From the NCBI GenBank assembly GCA_029237695.1, contig CM055266.1, positions 108,579,370 through 108,643,369 of the forward strand: 64,000 bases of DNA, read 5' to 3'. This DNA is from Conchocele bisecta (lineage: Eukaryota; Mollusca; Bivalvia; Lucinida; Thyasiridae). This document shows, one piece after another, positions 12,801-24,800 of the stretch (its first letter is position 1; each line of letters opens with the position of its first letter). Both the position numbers and the translations under genes were made by a program. The notes under the pieces were generated by a model. That model made no database searches. It saw nothing but the letters and a program-made list of their open reading frames with translations, and had not been told where the DNA came from.

Positions 12801-15800
12801 TATGCTATTTTTAGACGGCGGCCATCTTGGATTAGCGATGACCTCCATTTTAACAAATCTGAAAAGGCTTCACACATGGACCATAACTTTTAAGTTTGGC
12901 TACCATGGGCCAAGCGGTTCATGTGAAGAAGAATTTTGAAATCTCTAATAAAAGAACAACCTTTTGACCTTTCGGCGGCCATCTTGGATGACATAACAAT
13001 CCGATTTCGACAGAAAATGCACCAGAGTGATCGCCTCATTGATACCTTCAATTTGATATATGACATGACCATATTCGGTCAAAAATAAAATTTTACCCCA
13101 ATTTGACCCCACGGGCCACGCCCATTTTTGACCCTGGGGTCACCATTTAACAACTTTGAAAGAGCAATGTACATCGATCATTCCTACCAAGTTTCGTCGA
13201 AATCCGGCAAGCGGTTCATGAGAAGAAGATTTTTTAAGAATTTATGCTATTTTTAGATGGCGGCCATCTTGGATTAGCGATGACCTCTATTTTAACAAAT
13301 CTGAAAAGGCTTCACCCATGGACCATAACTTTTAAGTTTGGCTACCATGGGCCAAGCGGTTCATGTGAAGAAGAATTTTGAAATCTCTAATAAAAGAACG
13401 ACCTTTTGACCTTTCGGCGGCCATCTTGGATGACATAACAATCCGATTTCGACAAAAAATGCCAAGTTTTGTCGAAATCCGGTTGGCGGTTCTTGAGAAG
13501 AAGATTTTTTAAGAATTTGTGCTATTTTTAGATGGCGGCCATCTTGGATTACGTAATGACGTCATTTTAACAATTTTGTAATCCCCCTACCTAAGGACCA
13601 TGACCATGAAGTTTGGTGACCATAGGCCCAATGGTTACTGAGGAGAAGACGTTTGAAAATGTTCACGGACGACGACGACGACGGACGACGACGGACGACG
13701 GACACATTGCGGTAACAATAGCTCACATGAGCTTCGCTCAGGTGAGCTAACAAAAAATTATGGAAATTGATTCTGAAACATAGCTAGATAACTTGGAAAT
13801 GATCTAACTAAGAAAACAAAAGATACATTTTGAAAATCGGTCCTAGAAAAATTTCCCCATGTTAAATCCCCATACAGGGATCCTCCAGATTATCGGACAA
13901 AAATGGTATGGAAACAGCAAGCAGCTGCGTGACTTATATGTATTCGTTGCAATATCGGATCAAAAGAATGCGCTTAACAGGTATTTTCATTTGTCCGATA
14001 AACTGATTGTCTGGATAACTGGTATGACCCCTGTAGACATCTGAAGATGTCTATGAGGATTTAACATGGGGAAATTGTTTTTTCGCAATAAAATCATATT
14101 GGACCAAATTTAATATTATCGAAAAAAAATATTGTTTTTGCATTGTTTGCATGGCCGTAAAATTTGGGCAGGTTTCGTGAAACAGACAGTAGGTTCTGGG
14201 TTTTGGTCTCCATGGGGTTATATTTCCCCCCAAGTAAGAATGATATAGATGATGAATGGTTTACAGACACTGATCATATGTTGGGTTTAACGTCCCAGCA
14301 ACAGCTAAGGTCATATAGAGACTGCACCACAGTTTAAAGTCTCATCTGACAGACCAGTGGGATGGAAAACTGTGAAAGTATTTTTGATTGCCCAAGCCAA
14401 GGTTTGAACCCACAACCTCCGGATTGGAAGTCAGGGGCCAGTTTCACTAAACTTAGTACAACTAAAATGTTTGTAAGGGCAAATTTAGCATCATCTGGAA
14501 ATTTCAATTGATGGATCCACATTAATTGAGCATATGCTGCATATGCAGCCTATGCTCAATAAATGTAAATCCAATAATTGTTTACAAGAAAACATTGTTA
14601 ATGTGAAATTTACAGACTACCATAATTTTGCATGTACGATCATTTTAGTCATGCGAAGTATAGTGAAACGGCCCCCTGGTGTTCTAACTCCTAGGCCACA
14701 ATCCATCGCTTGGCAGTAACTATTAACATAAGCCGATATATATGTTGGAAATCACATGAAGTAAGTATCTCTGGATAATGAAAATAACATTCTATTGTAC
14801 AGAGGTGCACTTACAGACGACCTTAGTCCTGGCCTCGGTAGTGCGGCAGTAGTCGTTGAGGAGGTATACATCGTACGGGCGCGGCTCCGTGTCGGTGTTG
14901 CCCATCTTGTCCAGGTGTTCCTGGTCGGGCGCCCACATGTTGAACTCTGCCATCCAGTTGGCGAGCGTGTTGATCGGCACAATGCACAGTACAGTCTTGG
15001 AGCCCGTGTGCTTCAGGAAGATGTCGATGAAGCCGATCATCTGGATGGTCTTGCCGAGCCCCATACTGTGGGCGAGGATACAGCCGAAGCCCGGGCTCGT
15101 CCTGAAGCGGTTCACACACTCGACCAGGTTGTCGTACAGGAACCGCAGGCCTCCAATCTGGGTAAAAGTGAAATTAACAATATACAGTGGAACCTGTGAT
15201 AAGGGCCACCTCCGAACAGCATTACCTGTCTATAGCTGCCACGCCTTTGTTTTCCCAATTATTCAATTACTACATAAACTAGACATTATGTTTGTAAAAC
15301 ATGGATATGCCCCCGTGGCATACTGGACTCCAACTGATAAAACTCTTACAAACTTTTTGACTTGTTTACGTAAATGTACACGGACGGACATACAAATGTA
15401 CGGAACCTCAAGAGCAATGCAGTATGCCCTCCTTGCTATCGCATAGGGGGGAATAATGAACCTGTGAAAAAGACCACCTGCGACAAAGGCCAGATTTTTC
15501 TCTTTCAATGGCTGGCCTTTATTCACAGGTTTGACTGTATATTGTTTGTTAGAAGCAGGACGGGTGTTTCCTTGGCAATGACGAACAGTGCAGCTCCTGA
15601 TCAGAATGTGCAGATGCACAATTTGGGCAGGTTCCGTGAAACAGACAGTAGATGGCATTATGGCAAGTGGGAGGTTCATGGAACTAGACTCGACCACGTT
15701 GTCATACAGGAACCGTAGGCCTCCGATCTGGGTACTTGGCAGAGACAAAGTGAAAGACTCAGAGGTCTACACTCATCCCTGGGGGCCGTTTCACTAAACT

Positions 15801-18800
15801 TCATACAACTAAAATGTTCGAAGTGCAAAATTATGATTTCACATTAACACAGTTTTCTTGTAAACAATTATTGGATTGACATTTATTGAGCATAGGCTGC
15901 ATATGCAACCTATGCTCAATAAATGTAAATCCATCAATTGAAATTTCCAGACGATTCTAAATTTGCGCTTACAAACATTTCAGTCGTAAGAAGTTTAGTG
16001 AAACGGGCCCTTGTTTTGTAGCAGGGATCGCTGAACTTTGAAGAAGATCCTATTCAACAAAATGTAAAGATCGTTATGTTCATGCTGTGGAATCCCTGGC
16101 CCAAAAGTGAGCGTCAAACCCTGAAAATGAATGGGTTTAACGTCCCAGCAACAGCTTCATGTAGGAACAGGATCTCGGTTTCAAGTCTCATCCGAAAGAC
16201 CAGTGGGATGGAAATACTATGAAAGGGAGAACAGTGAGAATTGTGGCCATGACTGGAGAAATGGGAGTTATGGCATGTGTGACCAGTGTAGCTCCTGATC
16301 AAATAACACACACATGTAGGCTAGTAATGATCTATATCGCTTGTTAGAAGCATGACGGGCGTTTCGTTGATGGAATGGCGAACAGTGCAGACCCTGATTA
16401 GACTGTGTGGACGCTCAGGCTGATCTGGATCAACACTGGTTGCAAAACCTATAAGTCCTATTTCTCAAGTCAGAGTAGCACTTGTGAGTAAAATGCACTT
16501 GCTATGAAAATTGAAAAAGTTTCGACATCATTTACAAAACATTCTTGAAAAGATTGCACAGCATCAGGAGTACAAAGTCACATGGCTTGTCTCAAATGTA
16601 ATAAATGTCACTGGAATAAAAGTTGTACAGGAACCTCTGATCTGGGTACGTGGCAGGGAAACATGAAAGTGAATGGGTTTAACGTCCCAGCAATAGTTAC
16701 AGTCATTTAGGGATACGACCTTGGTTTCAAGTCTCATATGAAAGACCATCACTGGAATAAACCTTACCTGGTGCGGCTTGATACAGCGGGCGACCAGGTT
16801 GGTAAGGTATATATCCGGGTCCGAGGTGGGATGTCCGACATTGACCAGCACCCGGCCCTTGTCGTCCCGCACGTTGTACATATCGTTGATGTGGCTGCCG
16901 CTGTTATTCATGTCCTCAGGCTCAGCGGCATCATCGTCGTCGTCATCTTCATCATCCTCCTCCTCTTCCTCGTCACTGGAGAGTTTCACCATGTCGTCGT
17001 CCCCACTGCTGATGTCGATTACGCTCGCAGCTACAAAAGTAACAATACATCAATCTCATCTCAAGATAGGTCTGAGGTGATAAAACTTTCCTCAATATAC
17101 AATTTCGTGCTAATGTAGCGAATTAGACACCTTTACTCAGCGCTCCAGATAAGTTTTGTGTCTAAAGAGTAGTATACCCACAGATTTCAAGGGGGGCTAA
17201 CTCTCATGGTGTTATCCCCTGATAAACTGCCTCGTGTAGCTAGCCACTTTTTCCCCCGACAGCTTCAAATTTTATCATGATGTATGGATCATTAAATATA
17301 AACTATCGGTTACCAGCTGACGACCCAACTACAGGTCTGAATCAGGTAGCTAGCTTTGTATTGGCCGAATACGTACGGACTGATAGATTGTCGTATCTGG
17401 CATTGATACAAATACAAATATCTGGCTCACAGCAAATTGAAACCTAACATTTCATTGGTTGAATGGCGTCACATGGCGTTACTGAATGACGTCAGTGTAA
17501 TGATGCAATGAAAAAACGTTCTTTTCAATGAAATCTGTCATAATTCGTGAAATAGAACCTGATAATAAGAATACCATGCTAGTGTCTTTTGATATCAAGT
17601 TTATCAGGCTTGGCTCAGAAACAGATCATTTTGTTGCATGATAAACTTGATATTAAAATACCGTTGCCTGGTAACAGCTACCAAGCTTATCAGGCTTGGC
17701 TCTGAAATGATAGGAATTCCTCGGCAAGCCTTCCTAGCCTTGCCTGATAAACTTGATAATTATATAGCAGTAACTGGAGAAATGGGGCTTATGGGTTTTG
17801 CGACCAGTGGGTATCCAGATCAGCCTGTGCATCCGCACAGTCTGATCAGGATCTGCACTGTTCGCTATCCCATCAATGAGACACTCATCATGCTTCTAAC
17901 AAGCAAAACAGATTGTTATCAGGCTACAGGCGTGTGCTATTTGATTAGGAGCTACACTGGTCACAAATAATGAAATCCCATAAGCCTCATTTCTCCAGTC
18001 ACAGCCACATATCAAAAACCACTAGTCTGGAATTCTCTACATACCTCTCTTCAGTGGTGCGATTTTCGTCTCCTTGACCAGTGGTTCCTTCTTGATGGTG
18101 GCGAGCGTCTGGCTCAGGCTCTTCTCCTTCTTGGTCTGCTCCTCAGCATCATCCTCTGCAGCTACAAATGAACATTGACACCAATAATATATTGTTGCTT
18201 AGTTTGTGTTTCACAGACACTGTTGCTTTTTTTTTGAAGTGGCGATTTTTTTATTTTCCCCAGCGGAATCCCTGGAATGGGTTTAGCGTACCAGCAACAG
18301 CTAAGGTCGTGGAGGGATGGGACATCGGTTTCAAATCTCATCCGAAAGATCAGTGGGATGGAAATACTATGAAAGTATTTTTGAAGGCAGGGTTTGAACC
18401 CACAGCCTGTAGCCTATTTCACCAACATTGCAAAGTATACGTTTCTAGCAAAATATAGTTGACGGAGTAATCATTGATTTTTCCTGAAGTGCATTATTTC
18501 ATATAGAACTAACGACTACATATATTTGATGATTAAAATATGCAGAATTGTTATACTGAATGTATTACATTATCACAGCCAAAATGGCTGTGATAACGTA
18601 ATAAATTCAGTATAATAAAAATTAATAAATTTTAAATTCTTAAATTGAAAATTTCTCCCTCAAAGTATACTTTGCTAGATAAATATACATTGCAATGTTG
18701 ATGAAATAGGCTACTGAGCAGCGACTAACAAACTTCAACCAATAATAGGTTATTGCTTAGCTTGTGTTTCACAGGCATAACAGCAAACAGTGCAGACCAT

Positions 18801-21800
18801 TATCAGACTGCGTAGGAGTCTAAAGTCTTTAGAATCATACTCCGCATCTAAAGCAATAGATTAAGGTATTACGTCAGTTCAACAGCAAGGTTATATATAT
18901 ACAGGTGCTATGCAAGAGGATTTTTCCATAAGTCAGCCAAGTAAATGTGTTTGTAGCTCAGACGTTATATGAGTTCGCATTAATTTCTGTCAATTATCCA
19001 TAGTTTGGGGCTAGTAAAATGATGAGTGTATGTTCAGTGCTCCAGATAAGGAATTAGTAATTGAGTATTTTCACTCCATCATTTCTGAAGCAATTGGGTA
19101 TTTCAACATTTTAATTGGGTAGAATAAAATCACATTACTGTTTACACATCAACAGACAGCTATTATTGAATAGTTTGCTTCAAAATGAAAACATGTCTTG
19201 GTATTTCATTAGAATTGTCTCCTTGGAGACAATTCTAATGAAATACCAAGATGTGTTTTCATGGTGGTCTGTTTATTGTTTTCTGCAGCATGATAAAGGT
19301 ACCACAAAATTGTTATTGCTTTTTGATACTCGCTACTTCTGATTTCAATTGGGTTTTTGGCAATTTTAGTTGGGTATTTAAGCAATTACGCAGCTTATCT
19401 GGAGATCTGTATGTTTAAAGCAAGACACTTGACACGCTGTGTATATTAGTAAATTACATGGGACTATTTCATGTTAAGTTTGAGACTGTTCCATTATGTA
19501 GAGAAGGGTAACTAGCAAAAATTAAAAAAGTATCCACAAACATCAATTCTTGATGAGACGACTCGTTACTAAGTTTGCAAAACTTGTTTTTAAATGAGAC
19601 ATAGACCGAGTTACAGTCACTTTCACACTACAAGCCATAAAGCCGACTTTGGCAAACAGTTTACATCCAGATGAGCCGACTTTGTAACAAGCCGTCTCAT
19701 CAGGATCTGCAGTGCTTGTCGGTATTTTTCAGATAGTTTAAAACATACCCCTTATCTGATCAATGGAATAGTCCAGGAATGACCATGTAATTATCAATGT
19801 TTAGGGGTGACAAGGTCAGCCATTGCTGTGAAGTAGTACCGACCTTGGAGCAGAGATTTAAGCTGTACGTCCTTCTCCTTTTTGATTTCCTTCTCTGGAA
19901 TAATAGTCGGCTTGGCAAACATCTGCTGGTCCTGTAGGTAGTTACCATGGCGATTGCATATAACTGGGACATTCAATGATTGAGTGATTGGTTGATTGGA
20001 GAATTTGGTCTGACTAAGCCTTTCAAAACTACAGACCTCTATAACTGTGTTTCCAAACAGTGTAGATCCAGATGAGCCGTCTCGCAATGAGCCGTCTCAT
20101 CAGGATCTGCACGTTTTGCAAGAAATTATCATATCTTTTTAATAAATGGTCAAGTCTGAAAATCATTTTGTGACGATTGGATTGAATGGAAAATTAACAT
20201 ATCACAGTCCATTCCAGTTATTTAGTGTAGAAAAGGTTAACAACAGGCATATACATGCTGGTCAATCCTGGAGGTTGTATACATGGGTATGTGATTATAA
20301 ACATTTCTGAATACATCACGGTTATCTTACTCGAAATCAGAAAGTTTGATTGATCGAGGCTCATCTGTGCTCAGTCTCGACCAACCCAACTGCCTGATTT
20401 AGAGTAAAAATGTAAACACGTTTGTCATGGCGAGAATATTGTTACAGTAGTACATATATATATGGCTGTGACTGGAGAAATTGGGCAAATGGGCTTTGCA
20501 ACCAGTATAGATCTAGATCAGACTGTGCTGATGCACTGTTACAGGGTACATATATATGTGGCTGAGTACGATTATAATAAAAAAATTATGCTGTGTCACT
20601 GGAGAAATTGGGGGCCAAAATAAAGGCTTTGCAAAAAACCAGTATCAGGATCTAGATCAGACTGTGCTGATGCACTGTTGACAGTACATATATATGTGGC
20701 TGTCACTGGAAGAGAAAATTTGGGGGTAAATAGGCTTTGCAAAAAAAAAAAAAAAAAAAAAAATTTAACCCAAAAGTATTAGAGATGTTTTTCTTAGAAA
20801 ATTTTTTTTGGTTCCCAAGGGTTAAACCTGAAAAACCATTCTTTATTTTTTAAATATGTGGTTGGCTTTGTTTCAAAACCTTTGGGGAGGGGGGGGGGGG
20901 GAGAAAGGGGAAAAAATAAAAAAAAAAATTGGGGGGGGGTAGTATAGAGGGCTAGCCAACAGTTTAGATTCTAGATCAGACTGTGATGATGTACTGTTAC
21001 AAGTACAATACTATTATGTGGATGTCACTGGATGAAATTGGGGGTAAATAGGCTTTTGCAACAGTTTAATTAATATAGATCTAGATCAGACTGTGTAGGC
21101 TGATGTACTGTTACAGTTTACAGTACCTATAGAAATATGGCTTTCTGTGACTGGAGCCATTGGGTTGTATAGGACTTTGCACAGTATAGTGTAGATCAGA
21201 CTGTGCTGATGTACTGTTACAGTACATTTATATATGTGGCTGTGCACTGGACAGAAAATTGGGTCAAATAGGACTTTGCAACCAGTATAGATGTAGATCA
21301 GACTGTGCTGATGTACTGTTACAGTACATATATATGTGGCTGTCACTGGAGAAATTGGGCAAATAGGCTTTGCAACCAGTATAGATCTAGATCAGACTGT
21401 GCTGATGTACTGTTACAGTACATATATATGTGGCTGTCACTGGAGAAATTGGGCAAATAGGCTTTGCAACCAGTATAGATCTAGATCAGACTGTGCTGAT
21501 GTACTGTTACAGTACATATATATGGCTGTGACTGGAGAAATTGGGTAAATAGGCTTTGCAACCAGTATAGATGTAGATCAGACTGTGCTGATGTACTGAT
21601 TACTAGTACAAATACTATATGTGGCTGTCACTGTTGAAAGTGGCTTGGGCAAATAGGCTTTGCAACCAGTATAGATGTAGATCAGACTGTGCTGATGTAC
21701 TGTTACAGTACATATATATGTGGCTGTCACTGGAGAAATTGGGCAAATAGGCTTTGCAACCAGTATAGATCTAGATCAGACTGTGCTGATGTACTGTTAC

Positions 21801-24800
21801 AGTACATATATATGTGGTCTGCTGAACACTGGAGATTGGGCAAATAGGCTTTGCAACCAGTATAGATCTAGTTCAGACTGTGCTGATGCACTGTCTGATC
21901 AGGATCTGCACCGAAATCCATTCTGAAACATCCGTCATGCTTCAAACAAGCAATATAAATCATTATCAGGCTACATGCAGTGTGCTATTTGATCTGAGGC
22001 TACACTGGTCACAAATCCCATAAGCCCTTATACACCATATATCAGTGGAATTTGTCCGTCAGTGAATGCCTACCTGTAGAGTCTTCTTGAAGTCGGCCAA
22101 TCTTCGCTGTCGCTCCAACTCTGCTGCCTGGGCGTCCAGCGTTTCCTGCTCAAGCTTATTCTCAGACAGGATCTTTCTGTACAGAAATTCAACAATCTAT
22201 TATCACATCAGTAATATGGTGAAAGCAAATGGGTTTAACATCCCAGCAACAGCTAAGGTCATTTAGGGACGGGACCTCAGTTTCAAGTCTCATCCGAAAG
22301 ACAAGTGGGATGGAAATACTATGAAAGTATTTTTGATACATAAGGCGAGGTTTGAACCCACAACCTCTGGTACTGAAGTCCAGTGCTCTAACCTCTCGCC
22401 ACAACCCATCGCTAGTCACAATTTAAACAAAGTAGAAAAAGCCAGTGTTTTAAGTGAGTACATAAAGTGGGTACATATTCAGAAAGTTTGATAATCACAG
22501 GTTCAGGTTATACATGATCAATATCAGACTTTGACACAAGAAACAGGGTCCTTATCTGGAGCGCTGAACATACACTCATCATTTTACTAGCCCCAAACAT
22601 GGTTCAGACCCACACCATTGTCATATTACCTAGCACAAATGGTTCAGACACCACATGTCATTACCTAGTCAACATGTTCAGACCCACACCATTGACTCAG
22701 TCTGATCAAACATGGTTCAGACCCACACCATTGACTCAGTGTGATCTAGGTCTGGGCTATTTGCTATTCAGTCAATGGAACATAACACCCTCATGTTTCT
22801 CACAAACAGTATCAATTTCCATCAGACTGAACCAGTGTTCAAGCAGACTAGAAGCTAGACTGGTCAGAAATGTTAAAAGCCTAATTCCTCCAGTCACAAT
22901 TGACTTACGGTTTTTGCGACCAGTGTACATCCAGATCAGCCTGTGCATCCGCACAGTCTGATCAGTATCTGCACTGTTCGCCGTTCCATCAAAGTAACAC
23001 CCGTCTTGCTTCTAACAGGCAATATAGATCAGGCTACATGAGTGTACTATTTGGTCAGGATTTCTAATGGCCACAGATCCCATAAGCTCCATTCCTCCAG
23101 TCACAACCACAAATCATGAACACATGTCACAGCCTGCTGTACAAGTATCATAGAAGCATACTAACCTGATATTCCTTCTTGCATTTGGATCAACTTTCTT
23201 CTTCTCCGCCTTTTCGCCTTTCTCTCTTTTTTTTCGCCTTTTCCTTGGTTTCTTCTCTCCATCTGTGGCACTTGCCTCTCCCTTCTTCCTCCGTTTCCGT
23301 TTCTTCTTCTGTCCTTCGTCCGGAGGTCTGTCGGTGGAGGCGGTTTCTGTAGTCGTGCTCCTTAGGGCGGGATCGTCCACACCTGCGTCATCATTCGCCT
23401 CCGCGCCCGGCTCATCGGGTACCTCCTCCTCGCCCTCGGCTTGCATGTACGAGTCTAACAAATATACAGTTCTGCATTAGCAATTGTTTGTCAGAGCTCC
23501 AGATAAGGTGCGTACTGGCGTATTTTACACACTTATTTTAGCAGAATACGCATTGATTATCAAAAGTGGGAGTACAACATACTCGCAGCAATGTGAAAAT
23601 ACCCATTGATTTTCAAATTGAGTAGTGAAAATAAATAATAAAGATGTAATTTACTTAGTTGAGCTTGCTTTTTGCATCTCAAATAAGTGATTTTTTATCA
23701 TTTTATTTACCTATTCTAAGGAAGCAAATCAGTAATACATTTGTAACAGTAAACTATGCATTGAATTTGAAATATGGGGGTATACTACTCTTTACATACA
23801 AAACTTATCTGAAGCTCTGGCATTAGCAACCATTTGTTATAGAATCACTGAACAGGGCAGATCCTGATCAGACTGTGCCGATGCACAGGCTGATCTGGAT
23901 CTACACTGGTCGCAAAACCCTTCAGCCCATTTCTCCATGGATAGATGCAAATCGAGTCTCCCTTAACTGCTCGTTGCAGGTACGAGTATAACAAATGAAC
24001 AGGTCTGGAATAGCAAAGATCTTTTATAGCTTTAGTGGGTCAATAATTAACATGAAACCTCTGTGAAATTGTCAATTAAGGTTAAACAAACCCTGAGTAA
24101 ACCGAGTGTACAACACCTACTGGTTGCATGTACAAGTTAACGCTTGACCACCAGCGCATGTGTATCCCCCTCCCCGCCTACATGCAGTCAACAAAAACAT
24201 ACGGGGAGAAAACTATGTTAGTAAAGTGAGAGTTGTCATTATTGCAAGCGACACACCTTTGGGTCGTGGTCTATGCATGTGCTGCAAACTGAGCAATGGG
24301 CTGCAAACTGAGAAACGGTATGTGTGCACATGTGCAATAAGCATAGCCCTAGATTAGCCTACGCATCTTTGTAGTCTGATCCGGACCTATACTGTTTGCC
24401 ATTAAGTCACAGACGTAGCTTTGCTGTCATCAATAGCAAAACCAATCATGCTAATACACAATAATCGTACTGTACGACTGTGTATGAGAATCAATTTCAT
24501 GTACATTTTCTCAGCTGTCGGCCGAACAAATAAATTAACAATCTTTTAAAATCACGAGTAATTTCCTTTAGACCAACCTTCACATTAGTCTTTCTGGAGC
24601 TTGTCAGTTTGACATCACGTTGCATAGTTTAAACTAAGCAACGTGAAGTCAAAGTGAGAAACAAGATGTAACCTATTTTTAGGCAAAACAGTATTATTCC
24701 CACAACATACCTAAATCTCCTAAAGCGTCGAGAGCATCATCATATTCATCGTCCTCTTCTCCATCATCCGCGTCACTGTCATCACCCTCGCTGTCATCAT

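Noticed and set aside
14856..15446. Plus-strand 196-residue ORF
   Set aside because: Antisense shadow of RAD54L2 exon 7 extending into the intron; no homology recognised.
16738..17118. Plus-strand ORFs over RAD54L2 exon 6 (poly-Ser/Val frames)
   Set aside because: Antisense of the acidic exon; the minus frame has homology, phase and splice sites.
21336..21926. Repeated ORF MAVTGEIGQIGFATS as a repeat protein
   Set aside because: It is a by-product of the ~96 bp satellite; frame breaks occur at unit junctions.
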